Source: Wocania arenilitoris (lineage in GTDB: Bacteria > Bacteroidota > Bacteroidia > Flavobacteriales > Flavobacteriaceae). Taken from it: a DNA stretch of 64,000 nt. Every line of letters begins with the position of its first letter. The first letter of the stretch is position 1. The translations under genes and the position numbers were made by a program. The stretch spans positions 1 through 64,000 of the forward strand of contig NZ_JAKKDU010000008.1 in the NCBI RefSeq assembly GCF_021728535.1, given 5' to 3'. This document shows positions 44,538-53,710 of this stretch, one piece after another. The notes under the pieces were generated by a model that was not told where the DNA came from, made no database searches, and saw only the letters and a list, made by a program, of their open reading frames with translations.

Positions 44538-46373
44538 ATGTTATTGCTCATTTTAAAATCCAGTGCATGTTTAGCTGTGTTTATGTTGTTTTACAAGTTA
44601 TTTCTTGAAAAAGAAAGCATTCATCACTTTAAACGCTTTTATCTTTTAGGGGCTTTATTTGTTTCTATAGTTATTCCGTTTATAACTTTTACACAATATA
44701 TTGAAGTTGAAACTACTCAAAATTCTATTCCATTTCAATATTTAGAACCTTCAAATTCAGAAGTTTTAAATCAAGAAGTAACAACAACATGGCAAGATTA
44801 TATCCCAACTATTTTATGGAGTATTTATGCGCTAGGATTTATTGTGTTTTCAATAAGATTTATAAAAAATATTGTTCAATTAATTAAAAAAATAAAGAAC
44901 AATCCTAAGTTTAAAAATCAACCCTTTATCAATGTATTATTAATCGATTTAATACATCCACACACTTTTTTTAATTACATCTTTTTAAACAAAACCAAAT
45001 ACGAACACAACCTTATCCCAAACGAAGTTTTATTACACGAGCAAACCCATGCCAAACAAAAACACGCATTAGATATTTTGTTTTTAGAAGTACTTCAAAT
45101 TGTATTTTGGTTTAATCCGTTACTCTATTTTATAAAAAAAGACGTCAAATTAAACCATGAGTTTTTAGCAGATCAAGCGGTTTTAAAACATGGCATTAAT
45201 ACCAAAAACTATCAAAATATATTACTCGCATACTCATCTCCCGATAGCTATCAGGATGCTAGAACTAATCAGCTAGCAAATGCCATCAATTATTCATTAA
45301 TCAAAAAACGATTTACAGTTATGAAAACACAAACATCAAAAAAAGTCTATTGGCTTAAAGGGATACTTATTTTACCCATTCTAGCTATATTAATTTATGG
45401 TTTTAGCGAAAAAGAAATTGTAAAAATAGAGCCAAACAAAATTGCTACTGACGCAGACATTAAACCCCAGAAACATTATAGAATAATAACTTTTTTAGAT
45501 AAAGATGGCTTGGTATTATTGCCTAATGGATGGTATTCTGTTTCTACCCTAAAACGCAATTTTAATGCATTTCACAACAAAGCTAAATCTGATTCAACGG
45601 AAATTGAACTATTAATTCACAAAAAGAGTTCTAAAAGTAATACTTCTCTAGCTATAGATATTTTAAATAGTTTTGGAACTTTAAAGACCAAAAACGTAGA
45701 TAAATTAGGGTGGAACACTAATCACAAAAAACCAAATATTCAACAACAAGCAACTCCAAAACAAATCGCAGAATATAACAAGCTTGCAAAACACATTAAA
45801 AAGCAAATAGCAAATAAAGGTATGGTTAAGCTCAAACAGATAATGCGGCTTAAACTACTTTATAAATTAATGAGTAATAGCCAAAAGAAAAAAGCAGAAT
45901 CTTATCCAGATTTATCTTTATTACCGCCACCGCCACCACCTGCTAAAAAACCTACGCCAATAGAAGTAGTTGAAGTGAATGTATCTCCGCCTCCAGAGCC
46001 TGTAAAAATAGAAATAGTTGAAGTTCTTGAGACTGAGCCAACACCTGTTGAAATTGTTGAAGTAATCGAAGTATCTTCGCCTAACCCAGCACCAAAACCT
46101 ATAAAGGTTATTGAAATTGTTGAAGAACCTTCGCCTAAATTAATAGAAATTGTTGAAACTCCAGCACCGCCATTACCATCTAAAAACCCGATTGACTATA
46201 TTAATGATATGGCAAAAAAAGGAGCAAAATTTTTTTACAACAAAAAGGAAATATCTTCCAAAAAAGCTAAAAATATTTTAACCAAAAACAAAAAAAATAT
46301 TATTTCAACAAGACGTTCAAATAATAACAATTATGTTGTTGAACTTTCAGATAATCCTTTAATTAAAAAATAA
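44538..46373 (+). CDS. BlaR1/M56-family membrane metallopeptidase with Pro-rich EIVEV-repeat tail
   Basis: 611 residues. There are three N-terminal membrane helices, then the zinc motif H167-E-Q-T-H171 with the downstream Glu in LNHEFLADQAVL, and a fourth helix near 273-290 (LKGILILPILAILIYGF). The extracytoplasmic part ends in a proline-rich tract (about 458-555) built from repeated I/V-E-I-V-E-V units, then a conserved-looking KEISSKKAKNILTKNKK segment. There is no penicillin-binding domain. It probably senses envelope stress and cleaves or inactivates its BlaI partner. Confidence 0.9.
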   Translation: MLLLILKSSACLAVFMLFYKLFLEKESIHHFKRFYLLGALFVSIVIPFITFTQYIEVETTQNSIPFQYLEPSNSEVLNQEVTTTWQDYIPTILWSIYALGFIVFSIRFIKNIVQLIKKIKNNPKFKNQPFINVLLIDLIHPHTFFNYIFLNKTKYEHNLIPNEVLLHEQTHAKQKHALDILFLEVLQIVFWFNPLLYFIKKDVKLNHEFLADQAVLKHGINTKNYQNILLAYSSPDSYQDARTNQLANAINYSLIKKRFTVMKTQTSKKVYWLKGILILPILAILIYGFSEKEIVKIEPNKIATDADIKPQKHYRIITFLDKDGLVLLPNGWYSVSTLKRNFNAFHNKAKSDSTEIELLIHKKSSKSNTSLAIDILNSFGTLKTKNVDKLGWNTNHKKPNIQQQATPKQIAEYNKLAKHIKKQIANKGMVKLKQIMRLKLLYKLMSNSQKKKAESYPDLSLLPPPPPPAKKPTPIEVVEVNVSPPPEPVKIEIVEVLETEPTPVEIVEVIEVSSPNPAPKPIKVIEIVEEPSPKLIEIVETPAPPLPSKNPIDYINDMAKKGAKFFYNKKEISSKKAKNILTKNKKNIISTRRSNNNNYVVELSDNPLIKK

Positions 46374-46432
46374 TTGTAACAAAATCATACTTTTAGCGTT
46401 CTAATAGACAATCAATCAAAATCAATCTTATT

Positions 46433-47533
46433 ATGCTAAAGCGTTTTTTTATTATCTGTTCAGGTTCTGATACCGATATTTTAGAAACCTGTTCGATAGG
46501 TGAACAAAATAAATATGCTGGTGTTGGCGCCACCGTTTTCTTTACTGCTGTTATGGCTTTTATTGCTTCTAGCCATGCCCTTTACACAGTTTTCGATAAT
46601 CTTTATACAGCCATTTTCTTTGGTGTTATTTGGGGTTTACTTATTTTTAATTTAGATCGTTATATCGTTTCAACAATCAAAAAAACAGGGAATGTTATTG
46701 ACGAACTCATTCAAGCGTCACCCAGAATAATTTTAGCCATAATTATAGCCGTTGTAATTTCAAAACCTTTAGAATTAAAGATTTTTGAGAAAGAAATTAA
46801 TCAAGTATTATTAGAACAAAAAAATGAACTCACTTTAGCCAATAAAAACCAAATAGCAGAACAATTCACACCAAACATCACTTCCCTCGAAAGTGAAATA
46901 ACAAGTTTACAACAACAAATAGACACCAAAGAAGCAGAGGTTAACGCACTTTACGACACCTACATAGCAGAAGCCGAAGGAACAGCAGGCACAAAACTTT
47001 TGGGCAAAGGACCTGTTTATAAAGAAAAAAGAGAGAAACATGACGCTTTATTAGCCGAATTACAAGAATTAAAAGCTGAAAACAAAGCCAAAATTACAGC
47101 CACAGAAAACGAAATAGCCAAACTAAAAGGCGATTACGAAAAACAAATTGTAGATACGCAACCCATAATTAGCAATTTTGATGGCTTAATGGCACGTGTA
47201 AACGCTTTAGGCAAACTACCTTGGTTACCTTCTTTTTTTATATTTCTGTTGTTTTTAGCTATTGAAACCTCTCCTATTTTTGCCAAATTATTATCACCAA
47301 AAGGCGCGTACGATTTTAAATTTGAAGATCAGGAAACCGCTATAAAAACAACAGTACTTCAAAATAAAAACCAAAGAGAAGCCCTATTAAAAACAGATCA
47401 TGCTATTAACGACAAAATTTATAGCGATTTAAAAAACGAGGAAGAATTATATACATATAAGCGCAAAAAAGCGAGGGAACTTATGCAACTTCAAGCAGAT
47501 GCCTTTTTAAAGAATCAAAAAAATGCATTATAA
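46433..47533 (+). CDS. DUF4407 membrane protein with coiled coil
   Basis: 366 residues. It starts with LKRFFIICSGSDTDILETCS, the usual DUF4407 opening. Three helices (about 30-110) come first, then a long coiled coil (about 120-250, heptad-rich with many E/K/Q), one more helix (about 265-285) and a charged C-terminal tail. Its function is unknown; the architecture suggests a membrane scaffold. It lies 59 bp after the BlaR1 gene on the same strand. Confidence 0.88.
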   Translation: MLKRFFIICSGSDTDILETCSIGEQNKYAGVGATVFFTAVMAFIASSHALYTVFDNLYTAIFFGVIWGLLIFNLDRYIVSTIKKTGNVIDELIQASPRIILAIIIAVVISKPLELKIFEKEINQVLLEQKNELTLANKNQIAEQFTPNITSLESEITSLQQQIDTKEAEVNALYDTYIAEAEGTAGTKLLGKGPVYKEKREKHDALLAELQELKAENKAKITATENEIAKLKGDYEKQIVDTQPIISNFDGLMARVNALGKLPWLPSFFIFLLFLAIETSPIFAKLLSPKGAYDFKFEDQETAIKTTVLQNKNQREALLKTDHAINDKIYSDLKNEEELYTYKRKKARELMQLQADAFLKNQKNAL

Positions 47534-47537
47534 TAAT

Positions 47538-47846
47538 CTATGCAGCAGTAAATGACTTACTTTGAGTATTCGTTACATCAGAAGATTTAAAATGTTCGTA
47601 CAATTCCTTACAACCTAAACCAATTACAGCCATTTTTTTGTTTTTAGATAAGGCTTCGTAATGCAATTCTGCAAAGGCATCTACACCATATTTATCCATC
47701 CACTCAATATTCTCAATGCTAATAGTAAGAGTATCTAATCTATCAAAAACATTTTTAAATTCATTCTTAAAAACATCCAAATTGCGTTTGCTTAGAATGC
47801 CTTTCATTTTAAAAAAGTTATTGTAGCCGGTAATTTCTAATTCCAT
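47538..47846 (-). CDS. STAS-domain protein (anti-sigma antagonist-like)
   Basis: 102 residues forming a single STAS fold: beta strands around MELEITGYNNFFKMKGILSK, then LTISIENIEWMDKYGVDAFA, where phosphorylated antagonists usually have a Ser or Thr after the Asp. Here the position is K/Y, so classical SpoIIAA phosphorylation may not occur. No partner kinase is nearby. It is convergent with DUF4407, 4 bp away. Confidence 0.75.
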   Translation of the reverse strand: MELEITGYNNFFKMKGILSKRNLDVFKNEFKNVFDRLDTLTISIENIEWMDKYGVDAFAELHYEALSKNKKMAVIGLGCKELYEHFKSSDVTNTQSKSFTAA

Positions 47847-48155
47847 AATTACAAGGTATTAAATGGTTAAACAATAAATTTGAGGGAGAATAATCATATA
47901 GATTACACAATAAAAGTATCTAAATAAAACAACTTTGTATCATTTAATCGATGAATAGATTTTAACTTTAGATAAAAAAAATTAAATGTCAAATTAATCG
48001 ATGAGCGACCTCAATTAAACTAAGATTTTGCTATTTTTACTTTTATCTTATACAGTAAGATACTATTATGAAACTTCCATAACGAAATCTCGATACCTTA
48101 GGGAATGACTACATGGAAGCTGCATGTGACCAATAAAAAAAATAAATATAAACAC
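47847..48155. other. Gene-free stretch with no recognised feature
   Basis: About 300 bp of AT-rich DNA between the divergent STAS and SnoaL-like genes. The 10-mer TTAATCGATG occurs twice (near 47945 and 47995). No RNA, terminator or insertion is apparent. It probably holds both promoters. Confidence 0.4.
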
Positions 48156-48587
48156 ATGAAACACTTTATATTGCTTCTATTTTTAACTACATTTTGTTAC
48201 AGCACTGCGCAAACAAATAAAGATCAAGACGTAAAAAATATCGAGAAAGTTTTAAAAAAGCAAAGAATTGCATGGTCTAAAAATAATATTGAAGAATTTA
48301 TGGAAGGCTACTGGAAAAGTGATTCGCTTAAATTTTATGGTAGTAATGGTGTTACTTATGGTTGGCAAAACACTTTAGATCGTTACAAAAAAGCATATCC
48401 AACTGAAGATCACACAGGAACTTTAAGTTTTAAAATTAATGATATCTCTAAAATAAACGAAGGTGCGTACTTTGTTTTGGGCGAATATCATTTAAAACGG
48501 AATGTTGGAAATGCCACTGGTATTTTTATGCTTGTTTTCAAAAAAATTAATGGCAAGTGGAAAATTATTGCCGATACTTCTAGTTAA
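48156..48587 (+). CDS. Secreted SnoaL-like (DUF4440/NTF2-fold) protein
   Basis: 143 residues from the ATG at 48156. I prefer this to an upstream ATG at 48105 because it gives a clean signal peptide (MKHFILLLFLTTFCYSTAQ). The mature part is a single NTF2-like cone: an N-terminal helix pair with LKKQRIAWSKNNIEEFMEGY, then strands including YFVLGEYHLKRN and a final WKIIADTSS. Such proteins may be small-molecule binders or isomerases; the ligand is unknown. Confidence 0.8.
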   Translation: MKHFILLLFLTTFCYSTAQTNKDQDVKNIEKVLKKQRIAWSKNNIEEFMEGYWKSDSLKFYGSNGVTYGWQNTLDRYKKAYPTEDHTGTLSFKINDISKINEGAYFVLGEYHLKRNVGNATGIFMLVFKKINGKWKIIADTSS

Positions 48588-48590
48588 ATT

Positions 48591-49065
48591 ATGCATCCTG
48601 TAGTTAGAAAAGCGACTTTAAAAGACATTCCTGTTTTATTAAAGTTTGAACAAGGACTTATTGAGGCTGAACGACCTATGGACTCTACCATTAAGGAAGG
48701 TAAAATAAACTATTACTGAATTTATAAAAAACGACAATTATGAATTACTAGTTGTTGAATTAAATAGCTCAGAAATTGTTGCATCTGGCTATGCCAAAAT
48801 TAAAAAAGATAGGCATTACTTAAAGCACACTAAACAAGGGTATTTAGGTTTTATGTTTGTTCCAGAAAAACATAGAGGTAATGCATAATAGTCTTATTAT
48901 AAATGCTCTTTTAAAATGGTGTAAGACTAAAAACATAAACGAAATACGACTAGATGTTTACGAAAACAACCCATCAGCAATCAAAGCCTATAAAAAAGCA
49001 GGTTTTAAAAACATATGATCAATATGTGTTTAAATATTGAAAATTGGGACTATAAACTATTTTAA
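48591..49065 (+). pseudogene. GNAT acetyltransferase gene with at least three frameshifts
   Basis: Frame 1 reads MHPVVRKATLKDIPVLLKFE then GLIEAERPMDSTIKEGKINY and stops. A second frame reads ITEFIKNDNYELLVVELN through GYLGFMFVPEKHRG and stops. A third reads NSLIINALLKWCKTKNINEI then RLDVYENNPSAIKAYKKAGF and stops, and a fourth HMINMCLNIENWDYKLF. Together they form one complete GNAT protein, with acetyl-CoA loop EKHRG and the typical NPSAIKAYKKAGF. It is broken by small indels, so it is not functional as read. It overlaps the end of the convergent oxidoreductase gene. Confidence 0.85.
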
Positions 49066-50306
49066 AACTTTCTGTCAGGATTGTAATTAGCTAACTCTAA
49101 TGATAGTTTTTGTTCCGAAATAATTTCCGAAACCAATTTACCTGTTGCTGTTCCCATACTCCAACCCATCATAGCATGTCCTGTTGCAATAGTTAAATTT
49201 TTGCATTTAGATGATTTACCTATATATGGCAAGCCATCTGGCGATACAGGTCTTAAACCACTTGCTGCATTACTTTTTTCTTCAGAAGTTAAATTAACAT
49301 GAGGATAATATCGAGTTGCTGCATTAGCTATTGATTCAACGCGTGTTTTATTTATATTGTGGTTTATACCAGCTATTTCCATTGTTCCAGCAAACCTAGT
49401 AAAACCATTCATAGGCGTTACTGCTACTTTAGCTTCAGTTAAAATTGCTGGAATGGTTATTCCTGTTTCGTTCTCAGTATTAATTCGATAGCCTTTCCCT
49501 GCTTGAAGCAATAGTTTTAAGCCTAACTTTTTACTTAAAAAAGAGCTCCAAGATCCTGCCGATAAAACAACTTCATCTGCATTTAATAGTTGCTTATCGG
49601 TCTTAACTGCTGAAATTTTTTGATTTTTAACCTCTAAATCTTCAACCTTTTCATTTATATAAAAAACAACACCTTTAGCTTTTAAATGTGCTTTCATTTC
49701 ATTCATAAATTCATGTGGTGTTGTATGAAAATCACATTTGTAATACGTTGCGCCTTTTACGTTAAGCAATGTATTTGGCTCTAATTGTTTTAGTTCTTCA
49801 AGATTTATTTCTTTAGCATCTAAACCTTCAGCTTTTGCCAAATTTGCCGTTTGTATTTCTTGTTCTAATGCTTTATTGGTTTGACATAACATGAGCAAAC
49901 CTTTTTTCTCATAATGAAATGAAAAGTTTTCATCACGCTTAATATCATCATACAACTCTTGACTTAAAAGAGAAATGGCCTTAATTGCAGGTATTGCCTT
50001 TTTTACGTGCGCTGCGTTGCACGATTTATTAAAGGCCAAAGTCCATTTTAAAAAATCTAAATCTAGTCGTGGTTTGATATACAATGGACTCGATTTATTA
50101 AACATCCACTTCAATCCTTTTTTCATAACACCTGGAGCAGATAAAGGAATAATATGGCTTGGTGATAAATAGCCTGCGTTTACATATGAAGCACCTGAGT
50201 CCAGATTAGACTGATCAACAATAGTAACTTGATGCCCTTCTTTTTGAAGGTAGTACGCAGAACATAATCCGATAATTCCGCCACCAATAATTATACAATT
50301 TTTCAC
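49062..50306 (-). CDS. FAD-dependent D-amino-acid dehydrogenase (probable D-hydroxyproline dehydrogenase)
   Basis: 414 residues of the DadA/DAO family. The N-terminal Rossmann motif is IIIGGGIIGLCSAYYLQKEG, and a C-terminal SPDGLPYIGKS and GHAMMGWSMGTATGKLV complete the FAD site. Initiation is at a GTG. In a locus with hydroxyproline epimerase, pyrroline deaminase and alpha-ketoglutarate-semialdehyde dehydrogenase, the expected reaction is cis-4-hydroxy-D-proline to 1-pyrroline-4-hydroxy-2-carboxylate. It is the last gene of the operon. Confidence 0.9.
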   Translation of the reverse strand: MKNCIIIGGGIIGLCSAYYLQKEGHQVTIVDQSNLDSGASYVNAGYLSPSHIIPLSAPGVMKKGLKWMFNKSSPLYIKPRLDLDFLKWTLAFNKSCNAAHVKKAIPAIKAISLLSQELYDDIKRDENFSFHYEKKGLLMLCQTNKALEQEIQTANLAKAEGLDAKEINLEELKQLEPNTLLNVKGATYYKCDFHTTPHEFMNEMKAHLKAKGVVFYINEKVEDLEVKNQKISAVKTDKQLLNADEVVLSAGSWSSFLSKKLGLKLLLQAGKGYRINTENETGITIPAILTEAKVAVTPMNGFTRFAGTMEIAGINHNINKTRVESIANAATRYYPHVNLTSEEKSNAASGLRPVSPDGLPYIGKSSKCKNLTIATGHAMMGWSMGTATGKLVSEIISEQKLSLELANYNPDRKF

Positions 50307-50326
50307 TGAATTAATGATTAAATGAT

Positions 50327-50689
50327 TTAATTATTACCAACATTTTTTCTGGCTTTTGATACAATCTTCACTATTTCAAGAGTTTCTTTCATAAGTAGTT
50401 GTATTGATTCTTCTGAAGCAAATTTCGTGTCTTTCAAAACCTCTAGCCAAAATAGTGTTTCGTCTGCTTCCTCAACAACAATTGATATTTTAGAAAAAAA
50501 CTCTTTTTGAGATCTCGCAATACAAGCTGCTCTATAATTAGCTGCCGTTGAAGTAGCTGAACGAATAAGTTGCCTGCCAATAATTCTTGTTGTATCTGTT
50601 TTTTTAATATTATCATAAAACAAGATGATATCTACGGCTAATTTTTTTGTTCTTTTTTTTAAAGTTTCAACAAATTCAGATTTATTCAT
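50327..50689 (-). CDS. Four-helix-bundle protein (S23/IVP family)
   Basis: 120 residues. The usual landmarks of the family first found in 23S rRNA intervening sequences are present: RIIGRQLIRSATSTAANYRA, then ARSQKEFFSKISIVVEEADE and TLFWLEVL. Such genes are scattered through Bacteroidota genomes as small self-contained units. Here it splits the hydroxyproline operon between the epimerase and dehydrogenase genes. It is preceded by a 16-bp tandem repeat. Function is unknown and probably unrelated to hydroxyproline. Confidence 0.92.
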   Translation of the reverse strand: MNKSEFVETLKKRTKKLAVDIILFYDNIKKTDTTRIIGRQLIRSATSTAANYRAACIARSQKEFFSKISIVVEEADETLFWLEVLKDTKFASEESIQLLMKETLEIVKIVSKARKNVGNN

Positions 50690-50742
50690 ACCTCAATAAT
50701 TTATTATTCAATTGGCATTATATTATTTCACTTTTTCATTGT

Positions 50743-50806
50743 TTCATTAACTCATTATTTCATTAACTCATTATTTCATTAACTCATTATTTCATTATTT
50801 CAATGT
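50743..50806. repeat. 16-bp tandem repeat, three exact copies plus a degenerate fourth
   Basis: The unit TTTCATTAACTCATTA occurs at 50743-50758, 50759-50774 and 50775-50790, and a diverged copy at 50791-50806 ends one base before the hydroxyproline epimerase stop. It fills the gap to the four-helix-bundle gene. On the coding strand each unit contains ATG and stop-like triplets (AATGAGTTAATG). Confidence 0.9.
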
Positions 50807-50807
50807 T

Positions 50808-51818
50808 TTAAATGACTTGAAAACCATGTGCATAGGGGTCGTCTTCATCATCTATAAAAATAGTATTATAACCATATACTTTTGCCCAACCTTGGATACT
50901 AGGAATAATTGCTAATTTACCATCCAAAGTTGTTTCCTTTTCAACACAACCAATAAATCTACTACCTATAAAACTTTCATGTACAAATGGCTCGTGAAGC
51001 TTTAACCTTCCCTTAGTGTACAACTGCGCTAAACGTGCAGATGTTCCTGTTCCACAAGGACTTCTATCGATAGCTTTATCGCCATAAAACACAGCATTTC
51101 TTCCAGAAGAAGTTGGATCGATTGGATTACCTGTCCACAACATATGAGTCACATCTTTAATCGTTTCATTTTCTGGATGTACAAACTTTTCAAAATACTT
51201 TTCATTAATTCTTTCTCGTACTACCTGAGAATACTGAATAATTTTTGAAGCTGTAAAATCATGTACTCCAGAAAAGTTTTTCTGCGGATCTACAATAGCA
51301 TAATAATTTCCTCCGTAAGCTACATCAAAAGTAATTTCTCCTAATTCTGGGCATTCAACAGTTAAATTTTCAGCAGCCAAATAACTTTTTACGTTAGTAA
51401 GTTTTACCCACTCTACTTTTCCATTGGTTTGCTGATAATCAATTTCAACCAAACCAGCAGGAGCTTCCATTCTAATTTTTCCTGGTATTTTTGGTGTAAT
51501 TAAACCTTCTTCAATAGCAATAGTAATAGTTCCTATTGTACCATGGCCACACATAGGTAAGCAGCCCGAAGTTTCAATAAATAAAATGGCAAAATCGTTT
51601 TCTGGATTGTGAGGTGGAAATAAAAAACTACCACTCATCATATCATGACCACGTGGTTCAAACATCAAGCCTTTTCGAATCCAATCGTATTCTTTTAAAA
51701 AATGCTGGCGCTTTTCGCTCATGGATTTACCAACCAAATTTGGATTTCCCTCAACAATTACGCGCACTGGGTTACCACAAGTATGTGCATCTATGCAAAC
51801 AAATTTTGTGCGTGCCAT
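50808..51818 (-). CDS. 4-hydroxyproline 2-epimerase (proline racemase family)
   Basis: 336 residues. Both catalytic cysteines are present: C90 in PMCGHGTIG and C255 in SPCGTGTSA. That marks a racemase or epimerase rather than a trans-3-hydroxyproline dehydratase, which has Thr at the second position. The expected reaction is trans-4-hydroxy-L-proline to cis-4-hydroxy-D-proline, the first step of the pathway. It starts directly after the aldehyde dehydrogenase gene with no gap. Confidence 0.93.
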   Translation of the reverse strand: MARTKFVCIDAHTCGNPVRVIVEGNPNLVGKSMSEKRQHFLKEYDWIRKGLMFEPRGHDMMSGSFLFPPHNPENDFAILFIETSGCLPMCGHGTIGTITIAIEEGLITPKIPGKIRMEAPAGLVEIDYQQTNGKVEWVKLTNVKSYLAAENLTVECPELGEITFDVAYGGNYYAIVDPQKNFSGVHDFTASKIIQYSQVVRERINEKYFEKFVHPENETIKDVTHMLWTGNPIDPTSSGRNAVFYGDKAIDRSPCGTGTSARLAQLYTKGRLKLHEPFVHESFIGSRFIGCVEKETTLDGKLAIIPSIQGWAKVYGYNTIFIDDEDDPYAHGFQVI

Positions 51819-53402
51819 TTAAATTTTAGTTGAAGTTTTAACACCATTAACTAGTCTAGTAATCTCCAAAGGGTTTTCATTTTTTAATTCATCTGGAAGT
51901 AGGTGGTTTGGCCAATCTTGAAAACTAAATGGTCTAACAAAACGCTTGATTGAATCTACACCAACCGCTGTAAAACGACTGTCTGTTGAGGCAGGATAAG
52001 GTCCTCCATGTTGCATAGAAGGGCAAACCTCAACACCAGTTGGGACTCCATTAAAAATAATTCGCCCAACTCTATTTTGCAATGCATTAACAACATTAGC
52101 GTGATTAGCTATTTCATTATCATCAGAAATTATTGTCCCTGTTAATTGTCCTTCTAAACTAGAAATGATTTTTTCTAATTGTTGCTTGTCTTCACACTGT
52201 ACAACCAACGAAAATGGTCCAAAAACTTCGTGATGCAATGTTGTATTATTTAAAAACGTATCACCTTCAACAGTTGTTACAACTTGTCTGGCATAATTAG
52301 GTTCTACATCATTTTCATAACCTGCCAATACTTTTATTCCGCTTTGTGACAGTGCTTTAGATTTATTGGTTTCGTATGCTCCTGCAATATTTGGGTGCAA
52401 CATACATGATGGTTCAACTTTTACAATTTCTTCAGCTAAAGTATTAACAAAACTAGTCAACCCTTCAGATTTCACAGCAATAATCAACCCTGGGTTTGTA
52501 CAAAACTGTCCTGTTCCTAATGTAATTGAGCCCGCATAGGTTTTAGCAATTGCTTCAGCTCTATTATTTAATGCTTGTGGCAAAATAACAACTGGATTAA
52601 TACTTCCCATTTCTGCAAATACAGGAATTGGTTCTTCACGTTTTGCAGCTAAATCGTATAATGCTCGACCACCACGAATACTCCCAGTAAAACCAACTGC
52701 TTTAACTTTAGGATGCATTACTAATTGTTGTCCAACTTCTATTCCACTAGAATTAAGATTAGAAAACACACCATTAGGCATGTCGGTTTTTTCAGCAGCT
52801 CTAACAACTGCACTACTAACCATTTCGCCTGTTGCTGCATGCATTGGATGTGATTTTACAATTACAGGGCATCCTGCTGCAAGGGCTGCTGCTGTATCTC
52901 CTCCTGCTGTTGAAAATGCAAATGGAAAGTTTGATGCTCCAAAAACTACAACTGGTCCTAAAGCCACATTCATTTTACGTAAGTCTACTTTTGGGAGTGG
53001 TTTTCTATCTGGTTGAGCTGTATCAATTGATGCATCTACCCAATTGCCTTCTTCTACATGATTTGCAAAGGCACGTAATTGCCCAAGTGTTCTTCCTCTT
53101 TCTCCCATGGCTCTTCCTTTTGGTAACCCACTTTCTGAAGAATAAACCTGTAATAATTCATCGCCTAGTGCTTCTATTTCGTCTGCTATTGCTCTCAGAA
53201 ATTCAGCTTTTCTTACTCCTGAAGTTTTGGAGTATGTTTTAAAAGCTTCTGCTGCTAATTCAGCAGCTTGATTAACATCTTCTTGAGAAGCCTCAGTGAT
53301 TTCCCATTGATTTTCTATATTCAATAAAGGATTAAACGTTTTGAACGTTTTGCTTCCTTTGGCTGATAATTGATTTCCTATATAATTTTTTCCTGTAATC
53401 AT
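51819..53402 (-). CDS. Alpha-ketoglutarate semialdehyde dehydrogenase (aldehyde dehydrogenase family)
   Basis: 527 residues. The catalytic cysteine is C301 in GTGQFCTNPG, the general base E264 in FAEMGS, the oxyanion Asn N158 in GASNFPF, and the NADP site includes FTGSIRGGRAL. This form of the family (about 520 residues) oxidises 2,5-dioxopentanoate to 2-oxoglutarate, the last step of hydroxyproline breakdown. It overlaps the DUF1272 gene by 4 bp. Confidence 0.92.
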   Translation of the reverse strand: MITGKNYIGNQLSAKGSKTFKTFNPLLNIENQWEITEASQEDVNQAAELAAEAFKTYSKTSGVRKAEFLRAIADEIEALGDELLQVYSSESGLPKGRAMGERGRTLGQLRAFANHVEEGNWVDASIDTAQPDRKPLPKVDLRKMNVALGPVVVFGASNFPFAFSTAGGDTAAALAAGCPVIVKSHPMHAATGEMVSSAVVRAAEKTDMPNGVFSNLNSSGIEVGQQLVMHPKVKAVGFTGSIRGGRALYDLAAKREEPIPVFAEMGSINPVVILPQALNNRAEAIAKTYAGSITLGTGQFCTNPGLIIAVKSEGLTSFVNTLAEEIVKVEPSCMLHPNIAGAYETNKSKALSQSGIKVLAGYENDVEPNYARQVVTTVEGDTFLNNTTLHHEVFGPFSLVVQCEDKQQLEKIISSLEGQLTGTIISDDNEIANHANVVNALQNRVGRIIFNGVPTGVEVCPSMQHGGPYPASTDSRFTAVGVDSIKRFVRPFSFQDWPNHLLPDELKNENPLEITRLVNGVKTSTKI

Positions 53403-53665
53403 TGATTTTCAATTCTTTTTAGGTGAGTTTCAATATCGACAGGTTTATGAACTGTTTTTATTGAAGTTGGATATTTTTCGAGTAAATTTTTTGGTCTAAT
53501 TGGTCGTTTTTCAAAACCACCTCCACAATTTGGACAAATGTGCTTCAATACATTTTCAACACAGTTTTTACAAAAAGTACATTCAAACGTACAAATCATT
53601 ACCTCACTAGAATCGTGTGGCAATGATTTGTTGCAATGTTCGCATGTTGGTCTTATTTCTAGCAT
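53399..53665 (-). CDS. DUF1272 zinc-ribbon-like protein
   Basis: 88 residues with CEHCNKSLP, CTFECTFCKNCV and CPNCGGGF: eight or so cysteines in CxxC spacing typical of DUF1272, suggesting two zinc sites. The C-terminal 40 residues are basic. It overlaps the aldehyde dehydrogenase gene by 4 bp, so it is translated with the operon. Why a small zinc protein belongs here is unknown. Confidence 0.88.
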   Translation of the reverse strand: MLEIRPTCEHCNKSLPHDSSEVMICTFECTFCKNCVENVLKHICPNCGGGFEKRPIRPKNLLEKYPTSIKTVHKPVDIETHLKRIENQ

Positions 53666-53710
53666 GTATATTATATCGTTTTCAAATACGTTTTAAAGTT
53701 ATTGAAATTT

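Noticed and set aside
44538-46373. Beta-lactam resistance role for the BlaI/BlaR1 pair
   Set aside because: No penicillin-binding sensor domain is present and no beta-lactamase gene lies nearby; these pairs are common general regulators in this phylum.
50808-51818. trans-3-hydroxyproline dehydratase or plain proline racemase
   Set aside because: Both catalytic Cys are present, which excludes the Thr-containing dehydratase. The full set of hydroxyproline-pathway neighbours favours the 4-hydroxyproline epimerase over proline racemase.
52832-53242. 136-codon Leu-rich plus-strand frame opposite the aldehyde dehydrogenase
   Set aside because: The leucine richness comes from the complementary GCT/GCA codons of the real gene; there is no independent evidence.
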